Shown here: piece by piece, positions 7,845 through 15,996 of the stretch | How the letters are laid out: every line of letters begins with the position of its first letter | How positions within the stretch are numbered: the stretch's first letter is position 1 | Assembly: GCA_015499995.1 (NCBI GenBank) | Contig: JADNRV010000716.1 | Coordinates: 1-15,996, forward strand | Direction of reading: 5' to 3' | DNA: 15,996 bases | From: Flammula alnicola | Taxonomy: Eukaryota; Basidiomycota; Agaricomycetes; Agaricales; Strophariaceae | The notes under the pieces: generated by a model | Seen by the model: only the letters and a program-made list of their open reading frames with translations | Databases searched by the model: none | What the model was told of the DNA's origin: nothing | Program-made: the position numbers and the translations under genes

Positions 7845-10380
7845 ATCTATCTTCCGCCGGCTAAACTTAAGTTTAAGCTTATCTTGTACATATCTCTGCA
7901 GCTGTTTCTCGACTTCAATAGTTGGTCTGTGCCAGTAGAACTGTGCACCACCCCAGTTAACGACTCAGAAAACGAAGGCTGTCCAGATTTCGGATGGGTG
8001 CGCACCAACACCAGCGATTCTATCCGAGTCCGAGTCGGCACCATTGACAGTGTATGCCATCATCCATGTGCATGCGGTCATGTAAAAAATGTGATTAACT
8101 GTGGGTCGCGAACAATTCCTCCAATTCAATGGGTGGACCTTCACAAAAGCTTCTCGTCGCTTCCTCAGACCTAAGTATTTAAAACAAACGTCGCCTTTAT
8201 TGTGCTTGTCGGTGTATTATTTTTGTCCCCCCGGCGGGCGCCATTTCTTAAGTCAATCCAGACGTTTGAATAGAGTAGTCAACTGCGCTGAAATGGGGTA
8301 TGTAGGATGGAGTAGTGGGCCATGTTTTACGGTCACTCCCTTGTGTCCAGTGGCGCCGACGGTAAATTAGTCGCAATTCACACAGAACGTTGGAAATTGG
8401 AGACAAGGACGTTGATCGTCGTCGTCGTTGACGCCTATCAGTTTGTTCAAGTTCGACAAAGTCAGCTGGATACCAAATTGTGTACTTATCATCATCATCC
8501 AACTTGTTTTACGAACAGCCCAAGTGTTTGAAAAATCAGCAAAGTCTAACTACTTACATAAATGTGTATGTACATACTGTATTTTCCATTTTTCACGCGG
8601 TGCGTTAATGCTTGAAGGGACGCTGATTGACACTGACTGGAATCTGACACAAACATACGGACGACGATCTTCAATCCAAAAATACGCAGGCGATTTGTTA
8701 GAGCCTGAGAGGGCCGCGGTGAGTTTAAGGCAGGGTAAACGATATCGAGAAATGAATGCATCGGACAGGAGAGTACTTCCTTGAGCTTCGAGTGCTTATG
8801 CATTATATGCTATGCACCCAACGGCAGAGTGGCACAAAGCTTCACGGCGCCAAGTCAATTGAGGTCGTCGAAAAGCACCACACCCATACAGCAAGGCAGG
8901 CGAGCCTAAACTCAAGAGTAGATTTAACCTTTGCCTGTGCTTTCGAATTCAGATTCCTTACCGAGTGAGGCATCATCATATGACTGTCTAGACTTTCAAT
9001 TGCAACTTGAAGGAAGGCCTGCCGTTCATTTACTTGATTCCATTTAATATCCTTTCATTCATTTGTCTCTACCGCCTTATCTTTCTTGCAATTGCTTGTC
9101 AAATGTCTGTCTATCTTCCGCAGTTCTGTAGAAAAGAATAACCGCTATTCGCCTCAGCCTCAGCTTTTTTTGAACCTTGCACGTCGCCTGGCAAACACGA
9201 GGTTTCGTTGGCTTATCGGCGTTCGGGAATGGGTACCGAATGCAAGTCAAAAGTTACCTCAAGGTCGACGGCAGGGAGCTCGAGAAGTGCATTTGAATGT
9301 CGGTGTGTTACTTACTTCAAGCTGTAAGCTTAACTTTACAGGACAGGACAATATCGTGTGCGCCAGAATATTGGGAGAATATATTGATCACATATCTCCC
9401 ACCGCAACTACGCCTGCAATTTAATGTTCCTCAGTGAACTCGTCCGACGGGTTACCGGCGTTGGTGAGAGCTCTTTAAAATAGAATCTGGCTGTGCTGCA
9501 GAAACGGCAGAGTACAGTAAGTACTTCGCGTTATATTAAGCGCAGAAGTGCTTTGTTCAATTAATGAGGCTTGAAAAGCCTCTCAACCAGTTCTCAGGAT
9601 GTCCCAATGTCCACACGCCCACATTCCGTTGTTGATTTCGAGTTATTGATCGGCGTACTTCCGATATGTATGTAGGGTGCGTGTGTTAACGTTCCCTCGG
9701 AGACACCCACGGTATAGACACCTGAACACAACGTGACCCCCCTTCGTTTATGCACGACGAATCTATCATTCTATGCTCAGCCGCTTGACTTTTTTTCTTC
9801 TGTGGAGCTTGTATATACTGTACTCCGACATTAGACGACTCTAGTACTAGATTGAGAGCCAGTGTGGCGCACCATCACAGATCGCGGTCGAGCCCGATGC
9901 CTTACAAGGAGTCGATCGATTTCCGATCATGATCAAGGGCTCCAGGTCTCTAAGTAGTTAGTTCGAGTTGAGTCTGTCACCTCCGTCTCTCCGAATAACC
10001 ATGCACACAGAACGCATTCCCGATATCTGCGAGGGCTCGGACACAACGTACCTTTCGGAGGCGATGTTACGTGCTTTGAGAGACCCTATTTCATTTCCTG
10101 CGTCGCCAGCCTCATTCGTCTGAGACTTGATAATGGACCTGCCTGGCTCAGAAATTGGGGAGGGCTGAAATTGCATATATCGTTTTTGGAATGGGATAGT
10201 AGTATATACATACTTTGCTTCTGCCTGCAACATTGTCTGCTCGCAAAAGGTACAATATGTTGGAGGCTGTCGACACTTATGGAACGAAGTGTGGCGCAAC
10301 TCTGGCCGAATATGGACAGTCTAAGGTACACTGTTTATAGGATGGCGCTCAGCAAAGATAGAATATGGGGCACAAACGCT

Positions 10381-11014
10381 TCAAGTAGATGCTTGCGCCG
10401 CTTTCAGTTTCCTCCTCTCTGCCCATTCGTCTTCCAAGATACCCATATAATATGTATCGCGCCACGATCCTTTCATCCACACAATTTTCCTGTGTCTTCC
10501 TTCCTCTACAAATCCTCTACAACAATATAACGACGTAACAGTCAACTTTCGTCTCAACTTATCGGCAAAAGGGAGTTTCATTGCGAACTCACAATCTGCG
10601 GTACAAAGCAAGCGCACGGTCGTTTCCCTCAAACACAGTGAGCGACACACGGTGCATATTCATCGACTCAAACGCATAGTCGATGAGGAAGCTCATCACC
10701 TCAAAGCCGTATCCTTTCTTCCAGTGCGCGGGAACCAGCGCGACACAAATAACCGCGTTTCGGTTCTTCGGCTCTCCGGGACCGACGAAGCTGCTCAGGC
10801 CGACGAACGCCCCCGTCGCTTTCTCCTCCACCACGCACGAGAGCACGCACGAGTGGATGAACGCGTAAATGGTGTCGATGTAGTTTGCGTGTTTTGGGAC
10901 TATGTATCCCTCTGTGATCCAGGGCGCAACGCGCTCGTCGTTGTACAGTGCCAGCAGGTCGGCCTCGTCGCTCGGTCTTGATGCTCGCAGACGAAGTCTC
11001 TCAGTGGTGAACAT
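10381..11014 (-). CDS. GNAT-family N-acetyltransferase
   Basis: Two exons on the minus strand, 11014-10593 and 10516-10381, are separated by a 76-nt intron (GTGAGT to TTGTAG). The protein is 185 aa and the frame is clean. The chosen start gives MFTTERLRLRASRPSDEADL, the usual RimJ/RimL-type beginning; an upstream in-frame ATG at 11095 would add 27 atypical residues. The acetyl-CoA loop is HWKKGYGFEV (a K/R-x-G-x-G/A pattern). It is followed by a helix, then MHRVSLTVFEGNDRALALYR and, across the splice, LGFVEEGRHRK and the closing DTYYMGILEDEW, all standard for this fold. The intron falls inside the conserved LYRRLGF strand. The enzyme transfers acetyl from acetyl-CoA to an amine; the substrate (protein N-terminus or small molecule) cannot be told. 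No secretion signal is seen, so it is probably cytosolic. Confidence 0.9.
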
Positions 11015-11433
11015 CGTTGCTCTAGCGGAGTAATTGAGGGAGACGGACAGACATGTTGTGTGGAGGACGAAGCATATTATCTTATGACATTCCACATGGA
11101 CAGACCTAGATATGACTCAACCAGTGCGCTACCGGATTCGATCAGTGCATAACGCCGAGTGACTTGCGATTCCACATAGTCGAAACCAAGTCGAAACATG
11201 TTCCTGCGTCGAGGGATGCGGTATACACCCATGAAATGCATATCATGTCTAGAGGTAGTTGAAAAATGCCAATGTTTGAATACAGTCTACAAAAACAGGA
11301 GGATTGTGAAAAGTGCAACAGGATGTAAAAGTTACAAGTGCAGTTAGTACCAGGATAGAGCTAGTTTACAAACCATAAATACAGCGAGGGTGAAATAAAA
11401 ATTGAACGACTTGATCCCTCATAATTCCAGTTC
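11015..11433. other. Intergenic region between GNAT and F-box genes
   Basis: This stretch should contain the GNAT promoter and leader and the F-box 3' UTR, both on the minus strand. I see no clear TATA box, repeat or additional gene. Confidence 0.5.
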
Positions 11434-12757
11434 TCAGGCATCACGCTTCAGGCCGTAGCCGTGCCCTAGGACGGTTGAGAGAATGTGTCGATCCCACTGG
11501 GTGAAGCCTTCACACCCTGAAATCGAGACATCCGTCAAAGTATGGTCGGGATATTCTATATCCGACCATTTAACGCGGTCCGAGAGAGAGTCGACAATAG
11601 CTCTCCCGCTGAGCGTTGGCAATTTGTCAACCTCAATTTGCGGAGGCGGGGTAAACGCAAACCAGTCACGTAGCCGTATCCCATGTGTCGAATCGGGCGG
11701 AAGAAGTAGATCACTTTGTCCGACATATCCGACGCCACGATATGAAAATCTTCGAGTAGGGGTAGTCTGTCGAAGACGTAGAGGAAATCTTTCGTGCGCA
11801 TGTCGGAGAAGTCCATCTCGAGGACGCGGATCGGCGGGGAGCAGAGTAATCAGCTCCGAAGACCCATTCCGGTCGCCTGATCACTCGATGGTGATTGGGA
11901 ATAGTCGTGCGCTTCGTCTTCGCTGTCGCCTTCGTCGTGATAGCTTCCAATGAGGTCGAAGTTGACATTGAGATGAGAAAGATAGAGATTTTGCAGACGT
12001 GGGGTGTTAAGGCAAGACAGCAAGACGCGGACGAAGCATGTGCTCTTTAGGTGAAGGTGATGAGGTTTGGGAGGAAGACAACAGGGAGGTTCCCGGCGAT
12101 ACGGGTGTTGTGTGGCCACCCTGAAAGGAAGAACGACTCCAACTCGGGACATGCTGTCAAGAAGTCGAGATGGACCTTGGCTGGGTGTGCAAGCCAGTTG
12201 ACCCCTTCGGCTATCGTTACATGCACAAAACGCAGGGAGGAAGAAGTGAGGGGATGGAATGTTGGAAATCCAGAGGTTCAGGCATAGCTGGAGGTATGGG
12301 CTGGGCTGATGGGAGAAAAGGTAATTCTGGGCTCGTCATCATCAAAGTCGTCCTGGTCGTTATCGTGAAAGCAGAGATGGAGATGGGTCAGGTGTTGGGC
12401 GTAAGGTTAAATCGTCCAAAATGATTTCTTCGTCTCGATTCCCGCTCACCGGAACGATCGCCAACGGTCGACCGATGGCAATAGTGGCGATAAAAGGGGT
12501 AGGATATATTGCGGGTCCTCGACGTTGAGCTCGATATCATATTTGAGGGTTGGGATCTTGTGGTCCATAACTTGGCTTGTTGTTCCGTGAATATATTGCC
12601 ATCTCCGTCATCCAAAATGATCGTTTGCCATAAGCGAGGCGAGGTGTCGACTAGGTTTTCGCCACCAACTGCACACTTTTCGAAGCGTCAAAGGGGCATG
12701 ACCTTCGTTGGAGATGCAGTATGCGAAGATTTCGATCAGCAGCTCTGCTGGGAGAAC
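11434..12757 (-). pseudogene. F-box protein with LRR-like C-terminal part, reading frame broken many times
   Basis: The minus strand shows an F-box start VLPAELLIEIFAYC at 12757-12716, then LTLRKVCSWW and, after a shift, LVDTSPRLWQTIILDD. These are hallmarks of the large Agaricomycete F-box family whose proteins recruit targets to SCF ubiquitin ligases. Leucine-rich segments follow (QHLTHLHLCFHDND, FLTACPELESFFLSGW, LNTPRLQNLYLSHLNV, LPLLEDFHIVASDMSDKVI, LPRLRKLRLTNC), and the end GYGLKRDA with TGA at 11434. The family frame switches near 12656-12659 (AAAA on the coding strand), 12555-12563, 12441-12452, 12391-12405, 12046-12053, 11835-11856 and 11614-11620. An in-frame TGA lies at 12278-12280. 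Several shifts sit at short homopolymers. The N-terminus is unresolved; open minus-strand pieces at 12907-13059 (MDGRWISVDVDRG) may belong to it. It is either a recent pseudogene or an intact gene with sequencing indels. Confidence 0.65.
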
Positions 12758-13525
12758 TGTGATAGGTGAAACGGGGAATCGTCATCGGTAAAGATGTCAA
12801 CTCTGGGGCACGAGTAAGTCGTCATGTGGTCGTTGTGTTGGACATGTCCAACGGCGTGGAAGTTGAGACTGATGAGGACAGGTCTTTGTTGTCGAGATTG
12901 GCGAATGCCGGGAAGTCAGGGCTGGTGTGGGGTGAGCACGGAGCGCGTTAAGAGAGCGTGGGAATAATCCACCCACACCTCAAGGATAAACTTCAGCTTG
13001 CGGATACCGATGTCCGTCAGACCCCGGTCAACATCCACCGATATCCACCTCCCATCCATGTGCACCAATATTAAATTCAAAGTCAGGCTGTCCATGATCT
13101 AGCCTGATATCATCCGATTTTGATTGATTGAGAAGAAAACAAGTACCATCATGAAGAGTTATTAGGGCGACGAATTGAGTTCGTAAGTTCAGGCGCAAGC
13201 AAACACAGGGCAATAAAGCCATTGCAGAGATAAATGGCTGTATTGGACTGATAAATGCAGTAGAATGAATATCGGGAAGTCCGCATCGATGATGACAGTG
13301 TCCAGCGCACATCCTCAGGCTCCAGCCCGCACATGCATGCGACTCGGAAGAGCAGGTGCAGCTGACTAATCGATATCCTATTTCGATCTGCTGTACAGTT
13401 TTGCGGGAACTGCCGAAGCCCCACCGCGCGGTTCCCTCGAGGACGACCAAAAGAGATACACACAAAGTCGTCAACGTCGTCAACGCCCGCCCCCGCGTCC
13501 TTTTCCTCAGCAAAATCATATCAAT
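12758..13525. other. Region between the F-box and RPS19 genes
   Basis: The part near 13525 should be the RPS19 promoter and leader; it ends in a C-rich then T-rich tract (about 13485-13508) as in many fungal ribosomal-protein genes. Minus-strand fragments at 12830-13059 look protein-like but cannot be joined into a model. The 163-codon minus-strand frame at 13028-13519 has the composition of a chance ORF. Confidence 0.45.
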
Positions 13526-14120
13526 ATGCCGGGAGTCCGAGACGTTAGGTTAGAGCCGCTCAAATACTCCCAGAGAGCTCGAAATGCTGATTTTGCTTGC
13601 TTCAGCGCCGATCAATTTATTGCAGCTTATGCTTCGCATCTGAAGCGTTCCGGCAAGCTGGAAGTCCCAGCTTGGGTGGACCTCGTAAAAACTGGCTCCT
13701 TCAAGGAGCTCGCACCTTACGATCCCGATTGGTACTATGTCCGCGCAGGTTCGTACCCGAACCTATGCTTGTTTGAACTCTTAGTCAATATTTGCTCGCA
13801 CTGCAGCTGCCGTTGCCCGTCACATATACCTCCGCAAAGATGTTGGCATTGGTGCTCTTACAAAGCTGCACGGTGGACGTAACAGGCGCGGTAACCGACC
13901 CTCCCACCACGCCGACTCATCGGCATCCGTTCAACGCAAGGTTTGCCAATCACTAGAGAAGATCGGTGTGCTGGAACAAACAGGAAATGGTGGACGGAGA
14001 ATCTCTCAAGACGGTCAACGTGATTTGGACCGAATTGCCACCGCCGTCGTTGAGGAGATCAAGTCCAAGGAGGAGGATGAGGAGGAAGAGGAGGAGGAAG
14101 AAGAGGAGGACGAGGAGTAA
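13526..14120 (+). CDS. RPS19: 40S ribosomal protein S19 (eS19)
   Basis: Three exons: 13526-13548, 13606-13748 and 13807-14120, giving 159 aa. Intron 1 (57 nt, GTTAGA to TTCAG, branch-like CTGAT) follows MPGVRDV, the usual very early intron of ribosomal-protein genes; intron 2 (58 nt) runs GTTCGT to TGCAG. The family core is complete: [71 protein letters not shown] and [14 protein letters not shown], then [16 protein letters not shown]. eS19 sits in the head of the small ribosomal subunit and is needed for late 18S rRNA maturation. The C-terminus carries an acidic tail of about 16 Glu/Asp encoded by an almost pure purine stretch (about 14067-14117), longer than in animal eS19. There is no frame break anywhere, unlike the neighbouring genes. 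Confidence 0.96.
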
Positions 14121-14693
14121 ATCATGCCAGCCCGCGACGCCCCTACCTCCACGTATGATCTTGCATGTTTTATCTCTTCATTGTATGCAGCATGCGCCCG
14201 CTAAAATCATGGTTTTTTTGACGCTTCTGTACATGCGCCTCAAGGTCCACATTGCTAGGTCTACGGTATCAATTTATTGGTTGCCCACCCCGAGAATGAA
14301 GAAATTTAAATCCCTGTCCTCGTTGAGCAAGATAGCTGTCGAAGTGCCTTGAGCTCACATTCAACATTTGCAGGTCGCTCTTTTTTTCTGCTAATCAAAT
14401 GCCAAGCAAGTTTAGGGTCTTTTATTGAGGGGGCCTGGCTGCAGTCGTTTACAGTATGACCAATATCATTATGACTTCATACGCAGTCTAGGACTGGGCG
14501 GTCGTTTTATTTTCTTTTTATCCGTTGACTTCATCGAGGCTTTCTCTAGCCATGTCCCGAGCTTTACGGGTCTTCTGACAAGGGTCTATTCCCTGACCTA
14601 TAAATACCCTTTTAGGAGCAGCACGATCTTACACATCATTCCGTCACCACTACTCCAAACAACGCAACATCGTCCTCAAACCCAACTACAACC
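14121..14693 (+). other. Intergenic region: RPS19 3' flank and peroxiredoxin promoter
   Basis: The first part should be the RPS19 3' UTR. The last 100 bases look like a strong fungal core promoter and an A/C-rich leader ending ACCATGCC. I see no further gene. Confidence 0.6.
14599..14606 (+). promoter_or_regulatory. TATA box of the peroxiredoxin gene
   Basis: TATAAATA lies 88 nt before the ATG at 14694 and is followed by an A/C-rich, G-poor leader, the usual arrangement of highly expressed fungal genes. Confidence 0.65.
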
Positions 14694-15570
14694 ATGCCTT
14701 ACCGATCGCTTATTGGAAAGACAGCACCTTCCATTACCCTGCTTAACTATGATGGGGGTCATTCACCTTCACACCTGGAGAGAAGGCCTTGCCGACTGCG
14801 CTGTTCTTCTATCCAGAATCAGGTATGGATCTGCAGTCGTCTATGGATATGTCGGTGTCTTACTGACGTTTGGAAGGTTCCTATGGATGCACGAAGGAAG
14901 CATGCCAATTCAGAGATGCTATTGCAGGTGTGTCTCTCATCCTGGTGCTCAGTGACGTTCGAGCTAAGCGCCAAGCAATGACGACAGAAAGGATACGTTC
15001 AAACCTGGAAAAGTCCAGATCATCGGTATCAGTCCTGACCCGGTAGAAAAGCAGAAGGCGTTTGTCGAGAAAGAGAACTTGACGGTAAGTGCGATAGGCC
15101 CACACCGACTCAAAGAGTCCGTTTGTCTGACATTGAGCCATAGTACCCTGTGCTTAGCGACGTTAACAAGGAGGCCGTTAAGGCCTATGGGATCGGTAAA
15201 GGCATTCTGGGCCTCGTTGCTGTTGCCGTGTTACCTTTATCATTGATAAGAAAGGCATTGTTAGGTGAGACAGCATGCGACGGGAGGTGGACGATGGCTG
15301 ATGATTGTTTCGAAACACAGAGATGCGCTAGATGCGACGGTGAACTATGGAGCACACTCGAAGTTTGTGGACAAGTGGTTGACCAAACTCGAGGCGGAGG
15401 ACCGGGGAGAAGCTCCGGCAGAAGCGGAAGCAGCTACCCCAGCAGCAGCATCCACCTCAGCAGCCCCAGCCCCAGCAGTAGCAGCACCAGTAGTAGCAGC
15501 CCCAGCAGCAGAAGCCCCAGCAGCAGAAGCGCCTACAGCCACGGCTACTGCTGAAGCGCCCCATGCCTAA
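14694..15570 (+). CDS. Prx Q/BCP-type peroxiredoxin (thiol peroxidase), with three single-base frame breaks
   Basis: Five exons: 14694-14822, 14877-14927, 14988-15084, 15144-15264 and 15321-15570. Introns are 54-60 nt with good donors (GTATGG, GTGTGT, GTAAGT, GTGAGA) and AG acceptors. The protein starts MPYRSLIGKTAPSITLLNYDG, continues FTFTPGEKALPTALFFYPES, then has the active site GSYGCTKEACQFRDAI. There the peroxidatic Cys is followed five residues later by a second Cys, the atypical 2-Cys Prx Q pattern. Next come GISPDPVEKQKAF, YPVLSDVNKEAVKAYGIGKG, VTFIIDKKGIVRDALDA and NYGAHSKFVDKWLTKLEAED. It reduces H2O2 and alkyl peroxides using thioredoxin; yeast Dot5 is a nuclear relative. The C-terminus has about 55 extra Ala/Pro/Glu-rich residues. 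The family frame slips at 14754-14758 (five G), at the start of exon 3 (about 14988-14992) and at about 15225-15229. Each slip fits one missing base, and together they return to frame. Residues between breaks look normal. Confidence 0.88.
15415..15567 (+). repeat. GCA/CCA-rich low-complexity coding tract in the peroxiredoxin tail
   Basis: Degenerate GCA, CCA and GAA codon repeats encode an Ala/Pro/Glu tail. Other frames, on both strands, stay open too (Ser-rich on +, Ala/Gly-rich on -), so open-frame length is uninformative here. Confidence 0.75.
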
Positions 15571-15996
15571 GTCTTCAATTAAGAAATACGCTTGGGGCAA
15601 TCTTTAGGCAGTGGTGGCGCCATTCTGCGGAGTCACCAGGAGTATATTAATGTTTGAGAACTACCAGAAAGCTTTGTCAAGTTGTAACCTGTTTAATTGT
15701 TGTACTTTTACGTTGTAATAAATTTCTCCGAATCTATGGTGTAGTTTTAAGTAACGGCATGTTTCTCCTGGTTTCACCTGGCACCCAGTGCGAACTTTAA
15801 CGTCTTGGAAAAGCTTGGAAACGAGTCCGAGGACTGTCCGACATCTGAGGAGATGCCCGTCACCCGAGACCTCGTCCTCCTGTCACCTGATCTCAAAATC
15901 ATGCTCTAAAAAGCGTTTGCCGTAGGGTTGGGTAAAAAACCTCCAGGGGGTGTAATTTACCAGTAATTTACCTCGAAAATTTTTTCTGTGAGAGGG
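15571..15996. other. Peroxiredoxin 3' flank and unassigned sequence at the window edge
   Basis: The 3' UTR probably runs to just past the AATAAA at 15717-15722. After about 15740 there is no gene signal. The last 50 bases are AT-rich with an 11-bp direct repeat (GTAATTTACCA, 15952-15972) and may be the edge of an interspersed repeat cut by the window. Confidence 0.5.
15717..15722 (+). terminator. Poly(A) signal of the peroxiredoxin gene
   Basis: AATAAA lies 147 nt after the stop codon, in a T-rich context. Confidence 0.5.

Larger units (their letters stand above)
7296..10380. other. About 3 kb without a recognisable gene
   Basis: Both strands show only short open frames (up to about 130 codons) without family motifs, paired exons or coherent splice sites. 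Contents worth naming: a G-run cluster at 7632-7659, a heptamer tandem repeat at 7817-7844, a GTC run near 8417-8430, a 7-bp-stem hairpin at 9566-9582, and a pair of inverted GAGTACAGTA motifs near 9512 and 9820. A minus-strand frame at 9958-10299 is the least implausible coding stretch, but I cannot assign it. Decayed repeats or a non-coding transcript would look the same. Confidence 0.55.

Noticed and set aside
9566..9582. GAGGCTT hairpin as a terminator
   Set aside because: A 7-bp stem with a 3-base loop but no T run and no neighbouring gene; bacterial-type terminators do not apply here.
13028..13519. 163-codon minus-strand frame overlapping the RPS19 promoter
   Set aside because: Cys-rich irregular composition, no motif, and it ends just in front of the RPS19 start; most likely chance.
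1..15996. tRNA genes, rRNA, CRISPR arrays, viral genes or toxin genes
   Set aside because: No cloverleaf with A- and B-box sequence, no rRNA-like stretch, no regular repeat-spacer array, and no viral or toxin protein motif could be seen on either strand.

Overview
The window looks like nuclear DNA of a filamentous basidiomycete, probably an Agaricomycete. The genes carry short introns of about 54-76 nt with GTRNGY-like donors, CTNAY-like branch sites and CAG/TAG acceptors. Codon use is mixed to GC-rich, and the gene families present (RGS/Rax1-type membrane protein, F-box protein, GNAT, eS19, Prx Q) are ordinary for such genomes. The species cannot be named from this sequence.

Layout: 1-992 (+) is the 3' end of a cytosine-deaminase-like amidohydrolase gene. 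About 1058-1636 (+) is a weakly supported, unrecognised two-exon model. 2040-2700 is a purine-rich, gene-free stretch. 2709-5115 (-) is a multi-exon gene for an RGS-domain membrane protein with a long low-complexity linker. 5116-6130 is intergenic. 6133-7295 is a mobile-element cluster: two short elements with terminal inverted repeats, bracketed by a diverged direct repeat. 7296-10380 is about 3 kb with no gene I can recognise. 10381-11014 (-) is an intact GNAT acetyltransferase. 11434-12757 or further upstream (-) is an F-box protein gene with many frame breaks. 13526-14120 (+) is an intact RPS19 gene. 14694-15570 (+) is a five-exon Prx Q peroxiredoxin. 15571-15996 holds a poly(A) signal and repeat-like sequence running off the window.

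The genes do not form an operon or an obvious cluster. The nearest pair is RPS19 and the peroxiredoxin, same strand, 573 bp apart, with a TATA box before the peroxiredoxin.

The most important observation for any user concerns frame. Three genes (RGS, F-box, peroxiredoxin) have a clear family reading frame that hops between frames, mostly at short homopolymers and mostly consistent with one missing base. Three others (amidohydrolase, GNAT, RPS19) are clean. In the peroxiredoxin the protein between breaks and all splice sites are well preserved, which points to base-calling or assembly indels rather than old pseudogenes. This cannot be settled without reads or transcripts. I found no convincing new multi-gene biological system; the least explained material is the nested repeat cluster at 6133-7295.
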